This document shows, one piece after another, positions 1-12,300 of a stretch of DNA of 64,000 bases (positions are counted from its first letter, which is position 1; each line of letters opens with the position of its first letter). Origin of the DNA: Cinnamomum chago (Eukaryota > Streptophyta > Magnoliopsida > Laurales > Lauraceae); the NCBI GenBank assembly GCA_038049695.1, contig CP142459.1, forward strand, positions 63,480,001 through 63,544,000, given 5' to 3'. Below the pieces are notes generated by a model. That model saw only the letters and a program-made list of their open reading frames with translations, was not told the DNA's origin and did not search any database. The translations under genes and the position numbers were made by a program.

Positions 1-270
1 AGAAAAAACAAAGAAAAAAAAAAGAAAGAAAGAAAGAAAGAATGAAAGAATGAAAGAAAGAAAGAAAAGAAAGAAAGAAAGAAAGAAAGAAAGAAAAAAA
101 AGAAAGAAAGAATGAATGAAAGAAAGAAAATAAAAAAAGAAAGAAAGAATGAATGAAAGAATAAATGAAAGAAAGAAAGAAAGAAAAGAATGAATGAAAG
201 AATAAATGAATGAAAGAAAGAAAGAAAAGAATGAATGAAAGAAAAAAAAAAAAAAAAAAAAAAAAAAAAA
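1..270. repeat. Purine microsatellite (GAAA/GAAT)n ending in poly-A
   Basis: Positions 1-240 are almost pure purine: runs of GAAA with interspersed GAAT units. They are followed by an uninterrupted run of about 30 A at 241-270. The tract abuts a GC-rich repeat. It may be the decayed tail of a retroposed element, but no body of such an element is visible. Confidence 0.9.
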
Positions 271-492
271 CAGACCAGGCCCAGCAGGCCCGCCTGGCCC
301 GCCAGCCCGCCTGGCCCGGCCCGCTCCAGCCCGCCCCATGGCGGGCCGTGCCAGTGGGCCGTGCCGTGCCAGGCCTTTTCCCTGGCGGGCCGTGCCGGCC
401 CGGCCCGCTAGCTGGGGCGGGCCGTGCCAGCCCGGCCCGTGGCACGGGCGGGCCGGATCTGGGGCCGGCACGGCCCGTTTGACATCTCTACC
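271..492 (-). repeat. GC-rich GGCCCGGCCC-type dispersed repeat
   Basis: The block is over 70% G+C in otherwise AT-rich surroundings and is built of permutations of GGGCCGTGCC and GGCCCGGCCC. Read on the minus strand it starts with GTAGAGATGTCAAACGGGCC. That edge resembles the ends at 17311 and 45598, suggesting a dispersed family. An open frame through it is compositional and not a gene. Confidence 0.6.
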
Positions 493-3325
493 TCAGAGGG
501 CCTTTATCTTCAAAAATCACTTTTACTCAATTTGTCAAAGGTCTTAATCCTCAAACCTCAAAAGAGGATGTGAGAATGTGAAGATTTTGTCAAATAAAAA
601 GTGAGTATAAGCAAATGAGGAAGAGGGGAAAAGAAGCCTTAAGGGAAGGGAAAAGAAGAGAAGAGAATGGAGTCTCAAATGACAAAATAAAAGAAATTAG
701 CAATAACAATAATCTTGTTGCCTCAAAGATTCAAAGCTGTGGGGATTGGATGAAAAGAAGGGAGCCACAATGAATACTTGATTAATATTTTTCAACCAAC
801 CTGCATTTTCCTCATCCGCATGAGAGAGATAATATGGAAAACCCACATTATGTAATTGTTTTAAAATAATTTTTTGAATTTAATTGCAAAGCATGGTTGG
901 TCATGCCAATCTCTCATCTTTTTTCTCATTTTGTTCTTGAGTGTCTGATTGTGCTTTAGGTCCTTGGTCCTTTGTGTGTGTTGAGTCATGTTCCAACAAA
1001 TGTTGTGAGTCTTTCTATTATCATCTCCTCAATTTTGCATCAATAGAACTGTATTATTCTGCAACTTGTTCCATATTTTTAGACATATTGGCGACAGGTT
1101 TGGAGTTTTGGACTAGGCATGAGTTGCTTATTGTGATCGATTCAGTCCCTTGGGTTGAGAAGTCTTTGAAGTTCAGAGGCACTCCAAGGCTAAATTTATA
1201 ATCTTTTGTAATATAAAATTAGGACTTGATTATAGACCGTGGAATCCTAATTGAAGGATTTTAAAAGGAGAAGCTCCGGGGTTTTGTTTGGTTATGGGTG
1301 GGGTTAATCTGAACATAAAATTGATGGATGAGATGGGTTTTGAGTGGTTTTGTTTTGTTTTTTTTTTTTATTATTTATTTCTTTGGGAAGAGAGGAGGGG
1401 GGGAGGGGGGATGGGTTTCTTGAGGGTGAAATATTTCTTGATACAAGCAGGATTTTCTTGTTAGGTTTCTTGATGTGATACGTTACCAAGTTTGACAATT
1501 TATGGGTGGATTTGGATTTAGATCTTAGGTTGAGGTTTGATGGTGAGTTCGATAGTTGGTTGAATGTGAGTATATGGATCTTAGGCTTTTGCTCTACGAA
1601 TTAGAACTTGCTATGACACCACATCTGGTGTAAACCCGATTACCCGAACACCAAAGGCCTCATTTCTCTTGGTTGATGCATCCAAAGCAGGGTTTTAATA
1701 CTCAGCCAAGTCCGAGTTGACTTTGACTCGTCCATAATCGAGTCACTTTGGATGTGACTCGGCTGACTGCATGATGAGATGTTTTTTTTCTTGGTAATTT
1801 GATAATCACAAATCTGTATGAGCAAACGACCTTTCATTGGCATACAATAAATAAAATCTTAACTTTAGCACGATTACTATTAAATATGACAATTGAAAAG
1901 GATTTCTGGTTGTGCACAGGACCATAACGGGTTGTCAGTTTTGTTGTGGCTATGGAACCCACACCGCTCACTTGCTGGACCAGTTGGATCAACCCAATTG
2001 TAGAGAAGGTCTGGGTGACCTCCTTTGGTTGAGTCTGTACTATATTTGATGGTTGGGCCCAATAAATGGGTGCTTTTAATGGCCCAATTGCTGGCAAATT
2101 CTGGGCTGCGTGAGGTTTCAGGTCAGTTACGACCTGCATGTGAACTGTGAAAGTGTGACCTGGTGGATTTTGCAGAAAAGCCCTTGCTACTAATTGTTTT
2201 ATCCAATCAAGTCCCTAACAGGTAAAATTAGAAGATATATGGGAATTGTTTTGAGGGCCATTTAATTCATGGATCTCCTTGACACGTGTCCAGTTCCCAC
2301 ATGCTTAATCATAACATCCAGAAATGAAAAGCTTGGTCCACCACTCAATCTCCTTGACCATCATGAATGGATGTGAGTTGATCTGCATCAGGTGTAGAAA
2401 ATTGGCAGTAGTTCGTGAACTGGATTTTGAGAAGGCCTCTGTTATCGCAGAATGGTTTTTTTTAATATGTTCTCCAGAGGATGGGTTTTGGATATAATTG
2501 TAGGCAGTGAGATGTGTTTTTTAACAGTGTATTTCTCAGTGATGTTGAATGCTTCCCCTAATTTGTCTTTTTTCTAAAATCTGAAGCTCTTGTGGCTCAA
2601 GGAAAAGGGATGTTTGTCTCTTCTTTTGTTTGTTTTGTGGTTAACGTGTTGGGCAAAAGATATTGGAGGGTTTTGTTTTTGAGATATCTCATTGCAGTTC
2701 AATAAAGTTATTAACTGTGGTGCAGCCAGGGATTAAGTAGAGAACATAAAGTGGACATTAGATTGGCCTGAGGTTGTATGGCATTAAAATAAATTTTAAT
2801 AAATTTGGGTTTATGTGGGTGCAGTTGCAACTTTTGGGAGTGAAATCCTTAGCTGTGGTATTCGGTGTAACTCAGGTAAATTCCCCTCAAGGAAACATGC
2901 AATAGATGGAAATTCCCCTCAAGAAAATGTGCAATCCTTAGTTGCTGTGTTTGGGTGTAGCCACACATGCAAATGTGCCATAGATGGTCCCTGCTGAATG
3001 AAAGTACACAACAAAAAAAATGGCAAAATGGCTTGCTAAGGAGACTAGGTTTCAATGATAAATATTTTTCAGAATTATATTATGTGGTCTACGAATATAT
3101 GTTCTAACTTAAGTGATATCGTTTTTGTATGCTTTTATGCCATGGCTTGGGATCTGACCTTATCTGGCTCTCTTTTATGTTTATCCATGTTTTTGTTGAC
3201 ATATTTATGTGCCTATCTGTTTAATCTTGCGATCTGTCTTTGTTATGATTGATGGTAATTTTTTTAATGATAAAAAAGGAAAATCCTTTTGGTATTTGAC
3301 TCGAATATTGGTTTTGTAACACCAG

Positions 3326-6300
3326 GTGGATGTTCTTAAACAAGGTCGGGCATTCTGTTTTCTTCCACTGCCAGTTAGAACAGGATTGACTGTTCAAGTG
3401 AATGCCTACTTTGAAGTTTCCTCAAACCGCCGCAGCATATGGTTTGGAGCTGACATGGACAGGGGTGGCAAACTTCGTTCTGATTGGAATAGGCTTCTAC
3501 TAGAAGATGTTGTTGCACCAGCTTTCAATAAGTTACTACTTGGTGTGTGCAATTTATTAGGTCCGACAACGTCATACTACTCATTATGGCCCATGGGTTC
3601 TTTTGAGGAGCCTTGGGCCATCTTAGTGGAACAGATATACAGGAACATCGCTGACAAACCAGTGTTTTACTCAGATATTGAAGGAGGGAAGTGGGTTTTA
3701 CCAGCTGAAGCCTTTCTTCATGACAAAGAGTTCATTAAAAGCAAAGAACTTGGGGAAGCTCTTGTAATTCTGGGAATGCCCATCGTTCATCTACCTCATC
3801 CTCTAGTGGAGATGCTCTTCAAATATGCTTCTAGGCTTTGTCAAAGAATGGTTAGTCCTGCTAAAGTACGCGATTATGTAAAGGAGTGTGAAACCATGAT
3901 TTCATTAAGCAGAAGCCACAAATTGTTGCTGTTGGAATATTGTCTCATTGATTTGGTTGATGATGATGTTGGTAAACATGCGAATGGCCTGGCTTTGCTA
4001 CCTCTGGCGAGTGGTGATTTTGGAGTTTTTTCTGAAGCTTCAAAAGGGATGACATATTTTGTCTGCAATGAGTTAGAACACCGGCTACTTCACCAGATAT
4101 CCGATAAAATAATTGATCGGGATATTCCTTCTCACTTATTTGACAGACTTATAACTATTGCAAAGTCTTCGAAGGCAAACATTTCTTTTTTTGATGTTCA
4201 GTGTTTCCTTCAGCTACTCCCAATTTTTTTCCCTGTTGATTGGAAATATAACAATGGAGTTGTTTGGGATCCAGAATCAAATGCCAACCATCCGACGATC
4301 TCATGGTTCACACTTTTTTGGCAGTATCTACGAGATCAGTGTGACAGCTTGTCAAGGTTTGGTGATTGGCCTATCTTGCCATCCAATTCAGGGCATCTGT
4401 ACAGAGCTTGTAAATATTCTAAGTTGATTAATTCAGAGTCATTATCTGATACCATAAAAGATCTTCTTGCTAAGATTGGATGCAAGATACTTAATACTAA
4501 TTTTGGAGTTGAACATAGGGAATTGTCTCTCTATGTTCACGATGCCAGTGGTTCAGGTGTTCTAGAGGCTATCTTTGATGTGGTCACCCCGAATGGGAAT
4601 TTCCTGCAAATGCTTTTCCAAAATCTTGGAGTGGATGAGAAAAATGAGCTTCGTGAGTTCCTTCTTGACCAAAAGTGGTATGTTGGAGGCAACCTAAGTG
4701 ATGTCCACGTACAGAACTGCAAAAAGTTGCCCATTTATAAGGTATATGGTGGTGGATCCACTCAGGCGTTCCATTTTTCTGATTTAGAAATGCCAAAGAA
4801 GTACTTGCCACCTTTGGATGTTGATGTGTTCTTTTTGGGAGGAGAGTTCATAAGTAGGTCATCTAATTTTGAAGAAGAGATTTTAGTTAGATATTATGGA
4901 ATTGAGCGCATGGGGAAAACACATTTCTACAAGGAGAATGTGCTAAATAGAATTTCTGAGTTGGAGCCAGATGTTCGGAACACAGTTATGATATCCATTC
5001 TACATGATTTGCCTCAACTTTCTTTGGAGGACTCAACTTTTAAGGAATTTTTGAAAAAGTTGGAATTTGTTCCAACGCTGGGTGGAACTTTAAAATGCCC
5101 CCAGGCATTATATGATCCTCGAAATGAAGAACTATATGCTCTTTTAGAAGATTCAGATTGTTTCCCAAGTGGTGTATTCCAAGAATCAGGCCTTCTCGAC
5201 ATGTTGTTAGGTTTGGGCCTTAGATCATCAGTCTCCCCTGAGACAGTTATACAAAGTGCTCGCCAGATTGAATTGATGATGCATAGAGACCCTCTGAAGG
5301 CAAATTCACGAGGTAGGGTGCTTCTCTCATACCTAGAGGTAAATGCAAACAAATGGTTTTGTAATTCACTTAATGGTGAAAGAATAATGAACAAGATGTT
5401 CTCAAAAGTCACAGCTGCTATCATATCTCGCAATGGTTCTTTGGAGGCCAATTTGGAAAAATTCTGGAATGATTTGAGGATAATATGCTGGTGCCCAGTC
5501 CTTGTTAATTCTCCCTTTGCAGCATTACCATGGCCTTCTGTGACATCTATGGTGGCTCCTCCTAAGCTAGTGAGATTGCCAGCAGATTTGTGGTTAGTTT
5601 CAGCGAGCATGCGCATACTAGACGGCGAATGCTCATCAACAGCCTTGTCATTTAGCTTAGGCTGGTCTTCACCACCTGGAGGAAGTGTAATTGCTGCACA
5701 ACTGCTCGAGCTTGGTAAAAACAATGAAATTGTCACAGATCAGGTGCTTAGACAAGAACTAGCGCTGGCAATGCCTAGGATATATTCTATCTTGACTAGT
5801 ATGATTGGCTTGGATGAGATGGATATTGTCAAAGCTGTTTTAGAAGGGTGTCGCTGGATTTGGGTTGGAGACGGGTTTGCAACATTGGATGAAGTTGTTC
5901 TTAATGGTCCTCTCCATTTGGCGCCTTATATTCGTGTTATTCCTGTTGATCTAGCAGTTTTTAGGGAACTATTTTTGCAGCTCGGCATACGGGAATTTCT
6001 GAAACTGAAGGATTATGCTAATATTCTTTGTAGAATGGTTGCAAAGAAGGGTTTTACTCCACTAGATGCGCAGGAACTCAGGGCAGCAGTATTGGTTGTG
6101 CAGCATCTGGCTGAAGTTCACTTTCAGGATCAACATGTTCAAATTTATTTACCTGATGTGTCATGTAGACTGTTTCCCTCTACTGAGCTAGTTTACAATG
6201 ATGCACCATGGCTGCTCAACTCTGGAGACAGTATGTTTGAGAATACATCTGTTATCTCTTTGAATGCAAAACGAAATGTACATAAATTTGTTCATGGAAA

Positions 6301-9300
6301 TATTTCAAATGATGTAGCAGAGAAACTTGGGGTACTCTCACTTAGAAGGTTATTGCTTGCTGAGAGTGCTGATTCAATGAATTTGAGTTTATCTGGAGTC
6401 GCCGAAGCTTTTGGTCAGCATGAGGCATTGACAACGAGGCTTAAACATATAGTTGAAATGTATGCAGATGGGCCAGGGATTCTTTTTGAGCTTGTGCAAA
6501 ATGCAGATGATGCTGGAGCTTCCGAAGTGATCTTTCTATTAGATAAAACTCAGTATGGGACATCATCTGTTCTATCACCTGAAATGGCAGACTGGCAGGG
6601 GCCTGCTCTGTACTGTTTCAATAGTTCTGTTTTTAGTCCACAAGATCTTTATGCAATCTCTCGAATTGGTCAAGACAGTAAACTTGACAAACCTTCTGCA
6701 ATTGGAAGGTTTGGGCTTGGTTTCAACTGTGTCTATCATTTCACTGACATCCCTGGATTTGTTTCTGGAGAAAACATTGTGATGTTTGATCCACATGCCT
6801 GTAATCTGCCTGGTATCTCTCCAAGCCATCCAGGCCTGCGAATTAAATTTGTTGGGAGAAGGATTTTGGAGCAGTTTCCTGATCAGTTTGCTCCATTTTT
6901 GCAATTTGGCTGTGATTTACAACATCCATTTCCAGGTACCCTCTTCCGCTTTCCTCTGAGGAGTGAGAATGCTGCTTTGCGAAGTCAAATAAAGAAAGAG
7001 AAGTATGCTCCTGAAGATGTTCTGTCTCTTTTCTCTTCTTTTTCTGAAATCGTATCTGAAGCCCTGCTTTTTCTCCGTAACGTAAAAACTATTTCCATTT
7101 TTGTGAAGGACGGAGCAGGTCATGATATGCAACTCCTTCACCGTGTTTGCAAAAACATCATTGCGGAACCAGTAAATGAACCACATCCTTTGCATGCAAT
7201 GCTTGACTTTATTCATGGTAATAGTCAAAGCGGAATGGATAAAGAACAATTCTTCAACAAATTGAGTAAAACCATGGATAGAGATTTGCCATGGGATTGT
7301 CATAAGATTATGGTGTCAGAACAAAACTCTTCTGATGAAAAGTCACATTTTTGGATAATGAGTGAATGCATAGGGGGTGGATCTGCGAGACGTAAATCTG
7401 TGGCCTTGGACAATCGATCACGTAATTTTGTTCCGTGGGCATCTGTTGCTGCATACTTGCACTCTGTCAGTGAGATGGATGTAAAGACTGATGATGGTCA
7501 GATTGCTGAAAGAGAACCCAATAACAACATTCTGTATAATTTTCAGATCCATCCAGATTCCATGCAAAACAGAAGAGAGTTTGAGGGCCGAGCCTTTTGC
7601 TTCTTGCCACTGCCAATTGCCACTCATCTTCCAACACATGTTAATGCATATTTTGAGTTGTCATCTAATCGAAGGGATATCTGGTTTGGCAATGACATGG
7701 CAGGGGGTGGGAAAGTACGGTCTGATTGGAACATGCACCTTCTTGAGGATGTTGTTGCTCCTGCCTATTGTCACTTGCTCACTAAAGTTGCTGCTGAGAT
7801 AGGTCCGTCTGATCTATTTTTTTCACTTTGGCCTACCTCAACTGGAGTGGAGCCATGGTTGTCCATGGTGCGGAAGCTCTATATGTGTATTGCTGAACGT
7901 GGATTCCGTATCTTATACACGAAAGCTAGAGGAGGACAGTGGATCTCAACGAAACAAGCTATTTTTCCAGATTTTACTTTTCCACAGGCAGATCAACTTG
8001 TTGAAGCATTGTCTGATGCTGGTTTGCCTTTGGTTCTTGTTTCTAAACCTGTTGTGGACAGATTTATGGAGACTTGCTCTGCACTGAATTTCCTGACACC
8101 TCAATTGCTAAGAACCTTGTTGATTCGCCGTAAACGTGAATTTAAGAACAAGGATGCAATGATCTTGACGTTAGAATACTGCTTGAGTGATGTAAGTGGA
8201 TCTATTCCCATTGATAGTTTGAATGGTTTGCCCTTGGTTCCTCTTGCCAACGGTTTATTTACAACAATCAACAAGCGGGGAGAGGGTGAAAGAATCTATG
8301 TTACATGCAAAAATGAGTATGATCTTCTCAAGGGCTCAGTTCCACATCTTCTTATAGACTGCAGTATTCCAGAAGTACTTCTCAATAAACTACGAGATAT
8401 ATCTCTATCTGGGAACTCAAATATTTCTAAGCTGACATGTGATTCACTGGAGGCCCTCTTTCCAAGGTTTTTTCCGGTGGAGTGGCAGCATGCTAAACAT
8501 GTGTCTTGGAACCCAGGCTACCATTGTCAACCAAGTTTAGAATGGATGAGACTGCTATGGGATTATTTGAAGTCATCTTGTGTTGACCTATCTATTTTTT
8601 CCAAGTGGCCTATTTTGCCTATCAAGGATGGCAGCCTCTTGCAGCTTGTAGAAAATTCAAATGTGATTAGAGATGATGGGTGGAGTGAGAACATGGCTTC
8701 ACTGTTGCAGAAAGTAGGGTGTTTCTTCTTAAGGTCTGACCTGCCAATAGATCATCCACAATTGAAGAATTACGTGCAGGATGCAACTGCAACTGGCATT
8801 TTAAATGCTTTACTTGCCATTGCTGGTGAGCAACAGGATATTGATGAACTTTTTAGTGATGCGTCGGAAGGAGAGATGCATGAACTTCGTAGTTTTATTT
8901 TTCAGTCCAAGTGGTTTCATGGTGATCAGATGGATTTCAGGTACACTGACATCATTAAGCTTCTACCAGTCTTCGAGTCATACAAAAATAGGAGGCTTAC
9001 CAGCTTGAATAAGCCTAACAAATGGCTTAAACCAGAAGGTGTACTTGATGAACTCTTGGATGAAAGCTTTGTTCGCACAGAGTCTGAAAGGGAAAAAACC
9101 ATTCTAAGATGTCATCTGGGGATTAGAGAACCTTCAAGGACTGAATTCTACAAGGATCATGTACTTAATCGGATGTCTGAATTCCTTTCACAGCCATCAT
9201 TTCTTTCTGCAATTTTACTTGACGTAAAAAAGTTGGTTGAAGAAGATATTTCTGTTAAAGCTGTACTCTCAAAAACACCTTTTATTTTAGCCGCTGATGG

Positions 9301-9321
9301 ACATTGGCGACATCCTTCCTG
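3326..9321 (+). CDS. Sacsin-like exon A (1998 codons + 2 bases)
   Basis: The exon starts after CAG with GTG GAT GTT, in phase 0 and internal to the protein, so the GTG is not a start codon. It ends TCC TG before the donor GTATGC at 9322; the TG joins the first G of exon B to make Trp. It holds most of sacsin repeat 1, then repeat 2 from about residue 1038: the ATP-lid pocket with Glu1055, Asn1059 and Asp1062 in ELVQNADDA, and the glycine box GRFGLGFN at 1127-1134. A second GRAFCFLPLP block follows at 1421. A single exon of 6 kb is unusual in plants. The frame continues 47 bases into the intron before a stop, so intron retention would add about 15 codons. Confidence 0.95.
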
Positions 9322-12300
9322 GTATGCTTTCATGTCTCTAGTCCTAGGTATCACACTTCTCTATCACTAGAAACTGCTTTTCAATCTCCAAATATTTACT
9401 ACAAGTGAATCATATTGTGTTTCAATTTCAGTCACATTATAATTGAAACTAGATTCGTAGCTTGTCTATTATTGGAATCTCCAACTATATGAATGGACAA
9501 TTGGGTGAACGATATTGGGGAGCTTCAAAATCTGAGATATCTTCTTCTGTTCCTTGAAACAATGGAAAGAGAATCAAATAATTTCGAACAAATGGTCTGA
9601 TAATGACGACATAGGACCTTAACCATTAATTAAGGTAGTTGCAGGAGTACTGAGGCACAAACAAGTAATGCTAAGATAATAGTGAATCTGGAGATTCTTT
9701 ATGAAGCTGCTCTCTTGGAATGTCATGTGGCTAGAAACCAGTCAAGGATGATCATTGTTGATGACTTAATCAAAACTTGTAAAGCAAATATTGTATTGCT
9801 TTAGGAATTCAAGAGGAATTTTTTGAAACTTTAACATTTCCAGAAAATTTGAGTGGGAGATATTATGCTCGAGCTGCTTTGCTTGCTATCTTGTCAGCTG
9901 GGGGGATTTTGGCCTTTTAGTGTAGCAACGTTTTTTTTTTTTAATAGAAAAACTTGATAAGTAGTTCATTTATCTCTCTGGCAGTGAAGGATATCTCTGG
10001 TGAATGAAAAATCCTGCTTATCTCTACAGTGTCTATTATCAAATGATCTAGGAAGGGGAAGTAACTTTTGGGAAGAATAAAATTCATCGATCTAGGTGTG
10101 GTCTGCCTCATTGCATTTGTGGCAACATAAGCATCTTTCCAATTCGGACTAGAGCACATGGCACAGTGGAAGGTGCTCACTGTTTCAATTTTGGATCATG
10201 TTACCAATATTAAAAGCTTCTTCCAATTTCTTTTAATAAAGGGGGTTTGCTCAACACAGAAAGCATCTGCTCTTTGATTTGGTGAACATGCATAAGGATG
10301 TATGGTTGAACTGGACTGGGTTGAAACCATCTTATGAAGTACTTTGAAGATTGGTTCATCGTTGGTCTTTATAAGATAATCAAAGTAGTTCAAGTACAAT
10401 TGTTAATAAAAGATAAAATATTTAGAGCCAAACAGAAGCCATAGGAGCAGGCCCCTAAACATTGAAATGAATCGACATAAACGGAAGATTGCATCCTTTT
10501 TAGACTAATTGGATCCCAAGTAATACAATGCTTAGAAACTTGAAAGTTTTATACTGGATATATGCTAAATACTATTTGAAGTGAACAATGAACTAGGCAA
10601 TGGTATATGCCTTGGATGACAATGCCAACACATGACATGACTGACTTTTATTAAGACTATCTTCAGTAGATAATTGGAAAGCTTATGAAATAACATCACT
10701 ATTAGGATTAAGATGTAATTGGATATTCTCGTTCCACCGCTAATCTTTTGTCCAACCAACTTATCCTGAAATACAAAATGACAAGGGAAAATTATACATT
10801 CCTGTTAAGAGACTTAAAGATTCAACTGATAGATAACATATTATAGACAATTTCTAGAATATGAAAAAAATAGATGACAAGGAAAATGAAGGATAGACAT
10901 TGATAGTTACTTAACCTCACAAAGTTAGTAAAGGAACTATCAACAACACAAACACTTAGAATTTGTAGGACAGGTGGATACTAACTGAGCAGATGCCGAA
11001 TTACCTTATGGACTATAAGACCTGACCAAGAGGAAGAAATCTTTGAGTGTTTTTTTATTAACAAAGAAATCTTGAGTGTAGAAAGGGAATGACGTATCTA
11101 TGATCTCATCCTTCAGTAACATGTCTGAATCACCATGGGAGTCAGCTCAGGTGACTTTCTCTTAATAAGTGTTTTTACTTTTTAGGTGGATGCACATCCA
11201 CATCCAAATGTGTCTCTTTCGTTTTCTCCCTCATATTTTGGACATTATTCCATGTAACACAATAATTATACAACAATATTGGGTTTATCTAAGCTGTTGC
11301 ACGTACATTATATATATATATATATTTGTTAATGATACGAGGCACAAATTAATTATCTTGCATCCTTGGGAATCTTTGCGCATGAATTAGTCTTCATGAC
11401 TTCTGATGTAAGAAACGAAGGACTGTTCCTGTTTTGTTTTGGAGAGAGAGATTATCAGTGGATAAATATAGAGAAGATAAGTTGCAGACTCCAACATTAC
11501 TTGCCATTCCTGGGAGTTTTATGCCAAAAGCAGCCCCCTGTCATCATGTCAAACAATGAGGGTGTTAAACAGGCCCAAGGCCCATGAACATAGTCCAGAA
11601 TATCATATCTCACGTGGATGATTGGGTCAACTTGTAACAGCTGTACATATTCTCTTAATTAGATTTTCTCTCTTGTACTAAGTTAGCTTCCTAAAGTTAG
11701 AATAGCAATTGATGTTATTAGCTAGTTTCCTAAGTGAGAAGCCTTGATTGAGGCATGTAATACACTATATATTGGGGCTCGATCTCCAAAGGAAAACACA
11801 CAGAAATAATACAAACTAAGAAGAAGTTTCTTCCAAGTTCTCTGATCATCAATTTGTCATGGTATCAGAGCAGCCTTGATCTTAGACATCTTCCAAGTCT
11901 CTCTCGTGCAGTAAATAGATCCAGGATCTATTTTCAAGAACTTTCCAGCATCACAAAGTTTCAGCGTCATCTTTTTCCTGCGTCAGTGACAACTTGTTGA
12001 TGGCCCACTTCTGATCAAGTAGATCAACCTCCGAAACCCATAGAGACATGGTCGCCTGGTCTTCTTGAAAATTTAGGTGATTTTTTCCAGATTTTTCAGC
12101 ACATCCAGGTTGGTGTTTTGCTCCTTCTCAAGTCTTTTTCAGAAAATTAGATTATTTTCATCAAGACTGTCCAGAATCTTGGATCTTCAGAAGATTCAGA
12201 CAAATCTTGTTTCATTAGAAGACAGAATAGAAGGCCTACTCAGATCAGTCCTCTGATCTTTGCCCATGACCATCAATGGGGCCCACGTAGTGGATCTTCA

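Larger units (their letters stand above)
1..3325 (+). other. Partial intron of the sacsin-like gene (5' part outside window)
   Basis: This stretch ends in a good 3' splice site (AG at 3324-3325) directly before exon A, which opens in phase 0. I find no coding exon in it: none of the open frames matches the N-terminal ATPase-like part expected for this family, so that part lies upstream of the window. It holds a purine microsatellite (1-270), a GC-rich repeat (271-492) and a small local duplication near 2845-2987, in which a phrase beginning AAATTCCCCTCAAG occurs twice about 32 bases apart. The remainder, 493-2844 and 2988-3325, is AT-rich sequence in which I recognise nothing. Confidence 0.75.

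Noticed and set aside
210-547. Open frames rich in Gly, Pro, Arg and Ala
   Set aside because: They run through the GC-rich repeat and the A-run; the amino-acid pattern reflects base composition only.
941-1201. Possible upstream coding exon (86-residue open frame)
   Set aside because: It shows no similarity to the N-terminal sacsin ATPase module expected before exon A and has no supporting splice context.
2278-2291. G-box-like GACACGTGTCC within the first intron
   Set aside because: No TATA box or coding start follows it closely; a single 10-base match in an intron is weak evidence of regulation.
5014-5736. 240-residue open frame on the minus strand
   Set aside because: It lies wholly antisense to exon A of the sacsin-like gene, whose plus-strand frame has clear family motifs; it is a shadow.
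11860-11871. tRNA-like word TGGTATCAGAGC
   Set aside because: It is the primer-binding site of the copia element; no cloverleaf surrounds it. I found no tRNA or rRNA gene in the window.
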